This document shows, in pieces, positions 18,305 through 26,805 of a stretch of 64,000 nucleotides of DNA. The position numbers were made by a program, and so were the translations under genes. The stretch lies in assembly GCA_021785195.1 (NCBI GenBank), contig JAJYGC010000009.1, positions 186,001-250,000 of the forward strand, read 5' to 3'. Each line of letters opens with the position of its first letter. Position 1 is the stretch's first letter. Below the pieces are notes generated by a model, which was not told the DNA's origin, ran no database searches, and saw only the letters and a program-made list of their open reading frames with translations. Origin of the DNA: Nitrospirota bacterium (GTDB lineage Bacteria; Nitrospirota; Leptospirillia; Leptospirillales; Leptospirillaceae).

Positions 18305-19099
18305 GTGAATCTTCATGAAGTGGATCGGTATATTGCCGGCACGAATCTGGACGACGTTCTGGATCGTGCCAGGCTTTTGAACAAGGAAGGGATTGGAACG
18401 CTCCTCTCCCCTCTGGACAGGACGGAATCCGCAGGGGAATCCATTCCCCAGAGGGTGGAAACCCTAAAATCGCTTTCGAAACAGATGGGAATGAAAATGA
18501 TTCGGGGGGGGATCTCCGTAAGACTCTCCGATTTCGGTTTCATGGAAGATCCGAAAGAAGCCATCGAACAGTTCAAGGTGGTGATCCGGGCGGCGGAGGA
18601 GTATTCCCTGGCGTTGTGGATTGATATGGAAGGCGGAATGCATGTTGGGTCAATCCTTGACGCCTATATCGAGTTGCGGAAGCTTTTCCCCCATCTTTCG
18701 GTGACGCTTCAGTCCCGGCTGGATCGCACGGCTTCCGATCTTCGACGCATTCTTACAGCGCGTGGTCGGGTCCGACTTGTAAAAGGGGAATACCCCATAA
18801 CAGATGAACCAGGGTCATCGGATCCGGACGAAATCAGGAGACGATACCTTCGGGACATGGAACTCCTGTTTTCGGAAGGAGCGATGTTTGCCATCGCCAC
18901 CCATGATGAGATCATTCTGGAAGCAGCTTCCCGTCTGCAGAAGAATCACCCGAGGATGATGGAGTTCCAAATGTACATGGGGTTCAGGGAGGATCGAATC
19001 CGGGTGTTGCTTTATGAAGGGGGCTTTCCGGTGACGTTGTATCTTCCGTTCGGGAAGCATCCGGAGCAACATCTCAAACGGACAGGCGTTCTGTCCTGA
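18305..19099 (+). CDS. Proline dehydrogenase-like (PRODH) TIM-barrel protein
   Basis: This 264-aa protein has the PRODH barrel pattern: ALWIDMEG, LQSRLDRTASDLRRI, VRLVKGEYP, FAIATHDEII, FQMYMGFR and a closing LYLPFG. Family members oxidise L-proline to pyrroline-5-carboxylate with FAD and pass electrons to quinone. The usual C-terminal substrate-binding segment with a paired Arg is not evident; the protein ends HLKRTGVLS. No P5C dehydrogenase is nearby. GTG 18305 is the only sensible start, because the ATG two bases upstream runs straight into a stop. It is coupled to the SNF2 gene. Confidence 0.78.
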   Translation: MNLHEVDRYIAGTNLDDVLDRARLLNKEGIGTLLSPLDRTESAGESIPQRVETLKSLSKQMGMKMIRGGISVRLSDFGFMEDPKEAIEQFKVVIRAAEEYSLALWIDMEGGMHVGSILDAYIELRKLFPHLSVTLQSRLDRTASDLRRILTARGRVRLVKGEYPITDEPGSSDPDEIRRRYLRDMELLFSEGAMFAIATHDEIILEAASRLQKNHPRMMEFQMYMGFREDRIRVLLYEGGFPVTLYLPFGKHPEQHLKRTGVLS

Positions 19100-19110
19100 G
19101 CGAGGAAAAC

Positions 19111-19135
19111 GACCCGGATCCGAAAGGTCCGGGTC
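19111..19135. terminator. Bidirectional hairpin between convergent genes
   Basis: The stem GACCCGGA / TCCGGGTC encloses an inner CC-GAAA-GG tetraloop with one bulged T. It lies between the convergent PRODH-like gene (+) and YggX-like gene (-). There is no long T-run, so termination strength is uncertain. Confidence 0.6.
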
Positions 19136-19141
19136 AGGGCC

Positions 19142-19384
19142 TCAAACCTCTGGTTTCTTGATGTTCAGAAATTCTCTGGTAATGTTGACGAGCATGTTCC
19201 GGTGTTCGGGCATTCCGAGGTTCAGCCGGTATTCGTTGATGACCTTGACGCGCATGTCTTCCCATGCGGACCAGCAGACCCTGCAGACAGAGTCCTGTAC
19301 TTCCTTCCCGAATGCGGATGGAAACGGAGGGGATTCAAGGCCTTCCGCATCGGCTCCGCAACGCTTGCAATGAACGACTGCCAT
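19142..19384 (-). CDS. YggX-like iron-trafficking / oxidative-damage protection protein with extra cysteines
   Basis: This 80-aa protein matches the YggX (Fe2+-trafficking) pattern: DAEGLESPPFPSAFGKEVQ, then VINEYRLN and a final REFLN. YggX protects Fe-S clusters from oxidative damage in enterics. Here there are two CxxC pairs (CKRC at the N-terminus and CRVC in the middle) where E. coli YggX has a single Cys, so a bound metal is possible. I chose the ATG at 19384 because AAGGAG lies just upstream; an upstream in-frame ATG at 19432 lacks such support. It is transcribed alone, divergent from the HIT gene. Confidence 0.75.
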   Translation of the reverse strand: MAVVHCKRCGADAEGLESPPFPSAFGKEVQDSVCRVCWSAWEDMRVKVINEYRLNLGMPEHRNMLVNITREFLNIKKPEV

Positions 19385-19603
19385 ATTCGCTCCTTGTTTA
19401 TTTCCTGGATCCCAACGAATCAAACTCGTCATGATATAAACTGATTAGAGAGGGGGCGCCTCTCATGCCATTTCGGGGTGACTTCCACGCTGATTTTTGC
19501 AAGGGCTACGATACCATAAGGGTCGTGGCGGGAACAAGCCGGAGTGGACTGGATTCGTGGATGTCAGGAACCTGTTTTTCCGATTGTGATGGAAGGAGTT
19601 GGA

Positions 19604-20074
19604 ATGAATGGGGCCTGTTTTGTCTGCAGGATGGTTGCAGGGAATGAACACCCTGACCTGGTGGTTTTCACGGATGATTTTGTTTCCCTTTATCATATGC
19701 CGGATGTGGATCTTCCGGGATATCTTGTGTTGGCTCCAGTTCGGCATCTGGAAGGGATGGAGGGCCTCGCCGAAAGGGAGCTTGACGCAATGGGCAGGTC
19801 CCAGCAGAAGGCCGTCCGGGCCATTCAGGCCCTCCCAGATGTTCGAAAGGTGTACCTTTCAAGTTTCGGGGAGGTCTGCCCCCATTTTCACGTTCACCTT
19901 TTCCCCAGGACCGACATGATGCTGGAGGATGCATCCTCCAGGACAAATGGGGAGATCGACGGGCCAAGAATATTCGATCTCTATCGGAAAAAACTGAAAA
20001 CCGTCGGAACGCCAGAAAGGATCTTCGAGATTGTCAGGGGGCTCAGACACACTTTGACAGGAGAGAGGGGATGA
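19604..20074 (+). CDS. HIT-family nucleotide-binding protein
   Basis: This 156-aa protein has the histidine-triad motif HFHVHLFPR (with preceding Pro) near residues 99-107 and an N-terminal CFVCRMV, as in many HIT hydrolases. Such enzymes cleave nucleoside phosphoramidates or dinucleotides, with the middle His as nucleophile. I chose ATG 19604, five bases after GGAAGGAG. Upstream in-frame ATGs at 19544 and 19589 are less well placed. It converges on the LOV-GGDEF-EAL gene. Confidence 0.85.
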   Translation: MNGACFVCRMVAGNEHPDLVVFTDDFVSLYHMPDVDLPGYLVLAPVRHLEGMEGLAERELDAMGRSQQKAVRAIQALPDVRKVYLSSFGEVCPHFHVHLFPRTDMMLEDASSRTNGEIDGPRIFDLYRKKLKTVGTPERIFEIVRGLRHTLTGERG

Positions 20075-20095
20075 GCTCTCCCCCCGGGATGGGAA

Positions 20096-23000
20096 TCAGT
20101 AACGGGTCCATCGTTTATCAGTCTCCCAGTCCCGGAGAAAAGACTCCAGTTGAACCGGTAACACTGGACGCGAGACAAGATACCCCTGGATTCGGATGCA
20201 TCCAAGATCTCTTAGGACCCTTGCTTCCGCTTCCAGTTCGACTCCTTCCTGAATCACCGTAACGTGAAACCCCCGGCCGATCATCATGATGCTTTCAAGG
20301 ATGGAGCGGTTGTTCAGATCGGTTTCCATTTCCCTCAGAAAGGATAGATCGATCTTCAGCGTGTCCGGCAACAGTGTCTTGATGGTGGTGAGAGAGGTGA
20401 AGCCGGTGCCAAAGTCATCCAGGGCAAAGCGGAGTCCAAGCTTGCGGGAGTCCTGGACAATCCTCTTGGCTTCGGAAATATCCCTGATCATTGTGTTTTC
20501 GGTGATCTCCAGCTCGAGGCAGTCAAGGTTGGTTCCGTAAGCGTTCACCAGATCCTTCAGGTCGTTTTCAATCATTCCGGAAATAAAGTGGCGGGGTGAA
20601 ATATTGACTCCGATCCGGAGAAGAATTCCCTTTTTTTTCCAGAGATGATGTTGTTCAAGGGCTGAAGAGAGGACCCAACGGCCGATTTCGATGGAGAGGT
20701 CATCATCTTCGATGGCCGGAAGAAAGTCGTTTGGGAGTCGGATGGATCCATCCGTGAATTTCCAGCGAAGGAGGGCTTCCACTCCAATGACGGAACCATC
20801 CTCGATGTTAACTTGAGGCTGATACAGAAGGAAAAACTGGTTTCCGGCAAGGGCCGCCCTGATCTCCGTCCTAAGCTGCTCCTGTTTTCTGAGTTCTCCT
20901 TCCATGGTTCTTTCGTAATAGCGAACACGGTTCCTCCCTCCATTCTTCGCGTTATACATGGCAATGTCGGCATGGCGGACAAGATCGTCAATTTCCGAGT
21001 TGTCATGGGGGTAAAGGGTGACCCCTCCGCTGGCGGTAATGGAGAGTTGTTTTTCGCCCAGATTGAATGGGCTCCTGATCTGTGTGAAAAGTCGGTCGAT
21101 AATGGAGGAGAGTTCCTGCAGGTCTGTCAGGTCAGGAAAAACCAGCAGGAATTCGTCCCCACCCATCCGGCAGACGGAGTCCGATGTCCGGACCGTCTGG
21201 GTCATTCGTCGGGCAACTTCAATCAGGAGCTGATCCCCGGTCTGGTGTCCCATGAGGTCATTTACCGTTTTGAACCCGTCGAGATCGAGAAGGAGGATTC
21301 CCAGGTCCCTCTGGTTCCGCCTTGACTGTAGGAGAGCGTATTCCAGCCGGTCTCTGAGCAGGACACGATTGGGAAGTCCCGTCAGGGGATCGTGATAGGC
21401 GAGATAGGCGATCCGTTCTTCTGAGGCCTTGATCCCGGTAAGGTCATGGAAGATCCCGATATAGTTCTCAATCTCACCTTTTTCGTTCCGGTTGGTACTG
21501 ATGGAAAGCCATTCCGGAAAGACCTCCCCCGACTTTCTCCGGTTCCAGAGCTCTCCTTGCCAATATCCCACCGAATGCAGATCCTGCCACATCGTCTGAA
21601 AGAAGAAGGGGGCATGTCGACCGGAGGAAAGAATGCTGGGATTTTTTCCCTGAACTTCCTTGAGGGTATAGCCTGTGATTTCAGTGAATGCCCGGTTGAT
21701 ATGGGTAATCTGGTTGGAGCTGTCGGTGATCAGGATCCCGTCGCTGGCCATTTCAAAGACATGGGTCGAAAGGTCCTGACTTTTCTGGAGGGCGACGGTG
21801 TTGGTGATATTGTTCTGGATCCCCAGAAAATGGGTCACGACATGGTTCTGGCTGAAGACGGGAAAGATCGAAAGCTCGTTGAGAAAAGGGGTCCCGTCTT
21901 TCTGGTAATTCCTGAGGACAACCCGGGTTGCCGCTCCGGCTTTGAGGGCAGAGCGGATTTGCGCGATTCCTTCTTGATTGAGATCATTTCCCTGAAGGAA
22001 TCGGCAGTTTTTTCCCAATACCTCTTCCGCCGTGTATCCCGTAAGGCGAAGGAAGCTGTCATTGACAAAGGTCAGTGGATAGTCAGGTTTCTGGGCGTCC
22101 GCAATGGTCAGGGAAGCGGTGGAACTTTCAACGGACCTCTTGAAGAGACGGAGTTCGGATTCGGAAAGTCTGACCGCCTCCAGAAGGTGCGCATTTTCAA
22201 AGGCCACCGCGGCATGGGCCGACAGGGCGGAGAGAATCACCTGATCCTGGGCATTAAAAAAAAGTCCTCCGGATTTGTCGTGGAGTTCAATGAACCCCAG
22301 GTAGTCCTGATCCGGTGAAAGAATCGGCACGTGGAGCAGATTCCTGTGCTGGAAGACCCAACGTTCCTGGTCGCTTACCATGGGGTCTGTCAGGGGATCA
22401 TTGCTGATGTAGGGAGACTGTCGCGTTCTGCCCCATGCCGGAAGCCCCTTGCCGGAGGAGAATCTGGAGGAAGGGTCGGACCATGCAACCCCATCAAAGT
22501 ACTCAATCCTGGTCAAAGCATCCGGTCCTCCGAATCCATACAACCCTTTTGTGGCACCGGTCAAATGGAGGGAGAAGCGGATGATTTCCCGCATGACCTC
22601 GTCGATCTTGTGCAGTTGATTGATCTTCAGGCTTGCCGCAAGAAGAAGATCAAGCTGTCGCTGGTGTTTAACCATCTCCTCTTCGGCTTTTCTGCGAAGG
22701 GATTGGGATTGCAGGAAGTCGAGGGCGAAGGAAATGTCGGAGGCAATCTCGATGAGGAGTTGCTGTTCAGGACGTTGGAAAAAGTATTCTTCCCCCGCAT
22801 ACAGCATCAAGGCACCGATCCGCTCGCCCCCCTGGGAGATGGAAACGCCCATTGCCGATTTGAATCCATACCGTCTGGCAGATGGGGCCCAAAACCGGGT
22901 CCTGCGACTGGTCAGGAAATTGTGGATCACCTGGGGTTTGCCCGTGAGGATGGACCTTCCGGTCGGCCCCTTGCTCGCAGGGCTCTGGGGATCGACTGAG

Positions 23001-23245
23001 ACTACGATTTTCTCCAGGTATTCCTTTCCCTTGCCCGAGTGGGCGACCGGGACCACCGTCAACGTGTCCGGATCGACAATTCCGATCCAGGCGAACTTGA
23101 ATTTTCCGAATGTGGTGGCGATCTGACAGATCTGCTGGTAGAAGGTATGCGGATCGGAGACTCTGAGAATGGACTGGTTGACCTGGCTTAACGTGGCGTA
23201 AAGCCTGAGAAGTCGTTCTCGTCCGAGCGTTCGTTTGGTGGTCAT
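20096..23245 (-). CDS. GAF-GAF-LOV-PAS-GGDEF-EAL c-di-GMP signalling protein with a blue-light sensor motif
   Basis: This 1049-aa cytosolic protein has two GAF-like domains (about residues 15-180 and 195-355), a PAS/LOV domain (about 366-480), a second PAS (about 490-605), GGDEF (about 610-780) and EAL (about 790-1040). The LOV domain has the photoactive motif GKNCRFLQG with Cys414, plus Asn446, Asn456 and Gln477 at the flavin-contacting positions known from YtvA. The cyclase site MGGDEF (694-699) and its I-site RTSD are intact. The EAL domain keeps E823-A-L, DDFGTG (943-948) and a glutamate-rich end, so both synthesis and hydrolysis of c-di-GMP are possible. There is no transmembrane segment. 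It lies 136 bp downstream of the CheW-CheZ gene on the same strand. Blue-light control is inferred from motif conservation. Confidence 0.9.
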   Translation of the reverse strand: MTTKRTLGRERLLRLYATLSQVNQSILRVSDPHTFYQQICQIATTFGKFKFAWIGIVDPDTLTVVPVAHSGKGKEYLEKIVVSVDPQSPASKGPTGRSILTGKPQVIHNFLTSRRTRFWAPSARRYGFKSAMGVSISQGGERIGALMLYAGEEYFFQRPEQQLLIEIASDISFALDFLQSQSLRRKAEEEMVKHQRQLDLLLAASLKINQLHKIDEVMREIIRFSLHLTGATKGLYGFGGPDALTRIEYFDGVAWSDPSSRFSSGKGLPAWGRTRQSPYISNDPLTDPMVSDQERWVFQHRNLLHVPILSPDQDYLGFIELHDKSGGLFFNAQDQVILSALSAHAAVAFENAHLLEAVRLSESELRLFKRSVESSTASLTIADAQKPDYPLTFVNDSFLRLTGYTAEEVLGKNCRFLQGNDLNQEGIAQIRSALKAGAATRVVLRNYQKDGTPFLNELSIFPVFSQNHVVTHFLGIQNNITNTVALQKSQDLSTHVFEMASDGILITDSSNQITHINRAFTEITGYTLKEVQGKNPSILSSGRHAPFFFQTMWQDLHSVGYWQGELWNRRKSGEVFPEWLSISTNRNEKGEIENYIGIFHDLTGIKASEERIAYLAYHDPLTGLPNRVLLRDRLEYALLQSRRNQRDLGILLLDLDGFKTVNDLMGHQTGDQLLIEVARRMTQTVRTSDSVCRMGGDEFLLVFPDLTDLQELSSIIDRLFTQIRSPFNLGEKQLSITASGGVTLYPHDNSEIDDLVRHADIAMYNAKNGGRNRVRYYERTMEGELRKQEQLRTEIRAALAGNQFFLLYQPQVNIEDGSVIGVEALLRWKFTDGSIRLPNDFLPAIEDDDLSIEIGRWVLSSALEQHHLWKKKGILLRIGVNISPRHFISGMIENDLKDLVNAYGTNLDCLELEITENTMIRDISEAKRIVQDSRKLGLRFALDDFGTGFTSLTTIKTLLPDTLKIDLSFLREMETDLNNRSILESIMMIGRGFHVTVIQEGVELEAEARVLRDLGCIRIQGYLVSRPVLPVQLESFLRDWETDKRWTRY

Positions 23246-23381
23246 GGATACGAATCTGGCAATATTAGAAAAGGGGAGGTATGTGTGCCGGTTGATGAAA
23301 CCCTGATGTTACGCATCACTTGCCCCCTGCTTCAGGTATAGTCCAAACCAGGAACCAGGATCAACGGATTAATTCTACTCC

Positions 23382-24479
23382 TCAGAACCCGAATTCTGAA
23401 AGTAGTTTATCCACTGCATCCTGTGAGACGGTGGTGGAGTTGGGAATCCCCTTGAGTTCCAGAATGGCGTCCGGATCGATGGAGGGTGTCTTCAGAGACG
23501 GGTGGGACTGGAAACTGTCTTCAGTGGACGGCGGCGAGGAAAATTCAACCAGGATTTCCAGAAGTTTTTTTTCCAGATCATTGAGGGTTCCGGTCATCGC
23601 CTTGATGTTCTGCCCCACAAGATCCTGAAAGACCATGGCCTCAAACCCCTGATTGATCCTGATCTCTTCTTCCTGCAACAGGGTGTTGATCATCTCGACA
23701 TTCTCAGACAGGGAGGAAGGGTTTCGGGACGCTTCCGAAAGCCTTGTCCGGATTTCCAGGTTTGTTGAAAGGGAAGATTCGAGAACCTCCAGAATTTTGT
23801 GGGCCGCCTCTTCCGTCATCCGGGACACTGTCTGCAAGGCGCCGGAAGTGGCCGGTAGATGGGTCCCCATCGCTTTCATGGTGTCGAGCATTGAATCGGA
23901 CAACGCCAGAATTTTCTGAATCTCCCGTGCAGTTTTCCCGACCTGGGCAATGAGGCCGTCCGGGGAGGAGCCTTGTGTTTCGGCAACCGGTTGAGAAGGG
24001 GATTGGGTGGCCGGGAGCGATTCCGGCAAGTCATGGGAGGTCGAATCGGTGGAGATGATTTTATCCGGATCAATGATCAAGATGGGACTCCCTTCCATTG
24101 TTTTCCCGGCAAGCAGAAATGGCGGGGTTCCTGGAACTGTTTGGCCGGTCTGGATGTCCTCATCTCGGACACGAAGGACCTTTCCCAGTTTCAAAATGGC
24201 AATCCCGAAACGGTGTCCCGATGAAGGAGCAATGATCAACAGCTTTGAAGGGGATCCGGAAAGCAATGATCCGGGAAGGTCCCAAGTCCTGGGATCATGG
24301 ACCGGCATTTCCCGGCTCATCCCGCCGGTTTCTGGAAGAAAGACGGGATCCCGTGTGGGAGGATCCGATTCTCCCCCGGCAAAATGGGGATCCAGTGCAA
24401 GGATATTCAGGACATCACAGATCCGGATTCCCATCAGGAGATTTTCTCGGACAGAAAAGGACAGAATCTGCAAATCCAT
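23382..24479 (-). CDS. CheW-CheZ fusion protein
   Basis: This 365-aa protein joins two chemotaxis modules. Residues 1-142 follow the CheW pattern (ILSFSVRENLLMGIRICDVL, MPVHDPRTW, GIAILKLGKVLRVRDEDIQ, PILIIDPDKII). Residues about 174-313 follow CheZ, with the phosphatase signature FQDLVGQNIK that gives the catalytic pair Asp286 and Gln290 (D-x3-Q). The last 14 residues, SQDAVDKLLSEFGF, closely match the CheY-binding tail of E. coli CheZ. A Pro/Ser-rich linker joins the halves. CheW couples receptors to CheA; CheZ dephosphorylates CheY-P. The fusion would place the phosphatase at the receptor array. ATG 24479 follows GAAAGGG; a TTG at 24494 is also possible. No cheA or cheY is in the window. 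Confidence 0.85.
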   Translation of the reverse strand: MDLQILSFSVRENLLMGIRICDVLNILALDPHFAGGESDPPTRDPVFLPETGGMSREMPVHDPRTWDLPGSLLSGSPSKLLIIAPSSGHRFGIAILKLGKVLRVRDEDIQTGQTVPGTPPFLLAGKTMEGSPILIIDPDKIISTDSTSHDLPESLPATQSPSQPVAETQGSSPDGLIAQVGKTAREIQKILALSDSMLDTMKAMGTHLPATSGALQTVSRMTEEAAHKILEVLESSLSTNLEIRTRLSEASRNPSSLSENVEMINTLLQEEEIRINQGFEAMVFQDLVGQNIKAMTGTLNDLEKKLLEILVEFSSPPSTEDSFQSHPSLKTPSIDPDAILELKGIPNSTTVSQDAVDKLLSEFGF

Positions 24480-24587
24480 TACCCTTTCAAGCAATAATTT
24501 ATGAAATCATCCTATATCAACCAACGACAAAAATATAGTGTCATCAGTCCCGTGTCATGACTCCGGACCCCCGCTCATTTATTAAGA

Positions 24588-25352
24588 TCACGACCCATCT
24601 CCCGAAAGGGAGAACGCCCCCGAATGGGAGGCAATCCTGGGGACAGGGCATGGGAGACCTGGAGACAGTCTTGGATCCACAATCTCAAGGTATTGCGTTT
24701 CAGGATGAACGATGACGGTTCCCAGCAAAGGGCAAAGACCCGGTCCGGCGGCCTGAAGCTGGTACTTTCCGGGAAAAGGGGGGGACCATGAAAACGTACC
24801 ATTGGGTTGGACAGGGATTTCCTGGATTTTTGAGGGATCCTGCACAGGATTGGCAAATAAGGAAATCTGTCGGGTGGGTGCAGGATTCCAGATTCCCCGG
24901 ATCTGAATTGAAGGGGTGTGTTGGACCGGATTCCTTCCGGGAGAATCGTCCAGAACAATAAGGGTAGATGGTTCACAGTGCATAAACGAAATGGGAGAGG
25001 TGGTCAGGGTAATCCGGACTGTTTTACGGGAAGGGGGGAGAACGAGTGTATTCCGGATGGGACAGGCTGTTCTGGGCAATGCTTTCAGGCGATAGGTGCC
25101 GGGAGGAAGAAAAACGGAGAACTCACCGTCGACTTTGCTCCCGGCTTCGAGAGAATGGTTCCCGGGGGACTGTTGTTCAAAATAGAGTGATGTCCTCTGG
25201 GAGGGAAGGTTTCGAATGATGATCCGCCCAGTCAGGTGAACCTTCTCCTGTCCGGATTGATGGCCTGTGGATCCCGGGCTTTGACAGGCGGTGAGGGTAC
25301 AGAAAATCAATCCGAACAATCCCCATGTGCGGGCTCGAATCAGGTCAGGCAT
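24588..25352 (-). CDS. Predicted lipoprotein of unknown function, coupled to the DUF692 gene
   Basis: This 254-aa protein starts MPDLIRARTWGLFGLIFCTL and has a lipobox LTAC with Cys23, so it is probably a lipid-anchored envelope protein. The mature part looks like two beta-rich repeats, each with a carboxypeptidase-regulatory-like pattern (FSVFLPPGTYRLKA and FSWSPPFPGKYQLQA), each followed by a CP motif. Five further Cys residues are present. Its ATG overlaps the DUF692 stop by 8 bases, so translation is coupled. An upstream in-frame start at 25487 is rejected since it lies fully inside the previous gene. Function is unknown; it could be the partner or target of the MNIO enzyme. Confidence 0.7.
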   Translation of the reverse strand: MPDLIRARTWGLFGLIFCTLTACQSPGSTGHQSGQEKVHLTGRIIIRNLPSQRTSLYFEQQSPGNHSLEAGSKVDGEFSVFLPPGTYRLKALPRTACPIRNTLVLPPSRKTVRITLTTSPISFMHCEPSTLIVLDDSPGRNPVQHTPSIQIRGIWNPAPTRQISLFANPVQDPSKIQEIPVQPNGTFSWSPPFPGKYQLQAAGPGLCPLLGTVIVHPETQYLEIVDPRLSPGLPCPVPRIASHSGAFSLSGDGS

Positions 25353-26805
25353 CAGTGGGGCAAATTTCCGGAAGGGATTGTTCCGGACAGGGGTCTCCGT
25401 TAATCCATTCCTGGTCGATAAGGATTCGGGTGCCTTCTTTGTGGGCCATTTCAAGAGCACGTTGTGCCACCTTTCCTTCGAGAACATTCCTGTTTGACAA
25501 GTTCTGGATCCAGATCTGGATCAGAGTGACCTTTGTTCGGAGAAAATCATAGGGTTCCAGCTCAGTCACCGGAACGGTGTGGAAAAAAGAGACAAATTCC
25601 TCCTGGATGTCTCCGATGAAGGGTGAAAGGATTGCCAGGGTCGCGGGGAACAGGTCCGGGATATGTCCCCCGAAGCGCCAGATTTCATCGGAGTAGAACA
25701 TCTTCCGGTATCGGGAGGGATCTCCCTTGAGCGGAAGGAGGATTTCTGCGTTGGTCTCCTGCTCCAGGAGTTCGGTGATATAGGAACGGTAGAAATCTTC
25801 CTGAAGGGTTCGGTTCTCATTCCGGAACAATGCGGTTTCCATCGGGTCCATTGGGGATTGGGACGGGGCATGGGGGAAAGAATGGGACTCCGGTCGGGTC
25901 GGAGGCGATTTTCCCCATAATCGGCTGACGAGTGCCCTGAAGCGGGCAAACTCCTGGATAATCGTCGGGAGGTCCTTGTTGTCCACCTCAAGGGCGACTC
26001 CCTTGAGGGCAGGCAGCGGGACCAAGGTGAGTACCGTTTCCAGACATTCCCATAGGGGTTCCGGGATGGGCCGGGAGTGGTCGTCCCAGAAATCGATGCC
26101 TGATTCTGTCTTGAAAGGAACCAGTCCACCGGCATGGATTTGGACAATGTGGCCTGTCGGAAAGGTGGTCCGGATCCACAAGGCGAAATCCTCCGGATCG
26201 CAGCATTCCCGCTCAAGGCGGTAGGCGGTCATGGCATGTCCGATATCCAGTCCCATACCCAGTTCTGTCCCGACCAGAATCATCCTGAAAAATTCTCCGG
26301 GCGATAGATTGCCCAGTGAAAACATCGGGAACGGAGGAATTTCGAGCAGGAGTGATCGTCCCCCCAGCAGAGACTTCAGGTGGAGGGCGTTCATCCGGAT
26401 CCATCGGGCGGAAGATTCTTCCAGAACCGGAGGAAGGTAACTTCCGAAGGTTCTCCCCAAAATGGATTTGTGTGCACATTCGTGGATCATCCAGGGTGAC
26501 CGGAGCGCATCGAGATGACGGTTGACGCGCGCGATTTCCTGGATGTATCCGGGGTTTTCGGGAAAATCGGTTTGGGTATACCATAAGGTATCCCCGTGGT
26601 AGGCCGTCCCGATGGAATTCGGGATAATCCTGGTCCGGGCCTCTTTGAGGTCCTGGGTTCTCCCCCGAAAAATTTCCAGATAGTCAGGCATCTGGTCTTC
26701 GGAAAAAGATCGGACAAGGTCTTCCAGGGGAGGGAAATAAAGATCTGTCGATAGTCCGATCCCCATGTGGGGCAAGGAGGCCAGGGATTCAGGAACAGGA
26801 TTCAT
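25345..26805 (-). CDS. DUF692 / MNIO-family multinuclear iron oxidase-like protein with C-terminal partner-like domain
   Basis: This 486-aa protein has a DUF692 TIM barrel at residues 1-290. Metal-binding residues typical of the family are seen: His70 in TAYHGD, His108 in WMIHECAH, Glu155 in LLLEIPP, Asp187 and His190 in GLDIGH, His224 in VQIHAGG, Asp/His in DDHSRPIPEPLW, and Glu273. Relatives (MbnB, TglH, ChrH) oxidise cysteines or other residues of ribosomal peptides with an iron cofactor. Residues about 320-460 form a separate helical domain that weakly resembles DUF2063, usually a separate partner protein. The start overlaps the TPR stop (ATGA). No obvious short Cys-rich precursor peptide is adjacent, so the substrate is unknown. 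Confidence 0.78.
   Translation of the reverse strand: MNPVPESLASLPHMGIGLSTDLYFPPLEDLVRSFSEDQMPDYLEIFRGRTQDLKEARTRIIPNSIGTAYHGDTLWYTQTDFPENPGYIQEIARVNRHLDALRSPWMIHECAHKSILGRTFGSYLPPVLEESSARWIRMNALHLKSLLGGRSLLLEIPPFPMFSLGNLSPGEFFRMILVGTELGMGLDIGHAMTAYRLERECCDPEDFALWIRTTFPTGHIVQIHAGGLVPFKTESGIDFWDDHSRPIPEPLWECLETVLTLVPLPALKGVALEVDNKDLPTIIQEFARFRALVSRLWGKSPPTRPESHSFPHAPSQSPMDPMETALFRNENRTLQEDFYRSYITELLEQETNAEILLPLKGDPSRYRKMFYSDEIWRFGGHIPDLFPATLAILSPFIGDIQEEFVSFFHTVPVTELEPYDFLRTKVTLIQIWIQNLSNRNVLEGKVAQRALEMAHKEGTRILIDQEWINGDPCPEQSLPEICPTDA

Noticed and set aside
21446-22318. 290-aa plus-strand frame opposite the LOV-GGDEF-EAL gene
   Set aside because: It is an antisense shadow of a multi-domain protein with many motifs on the other strand.
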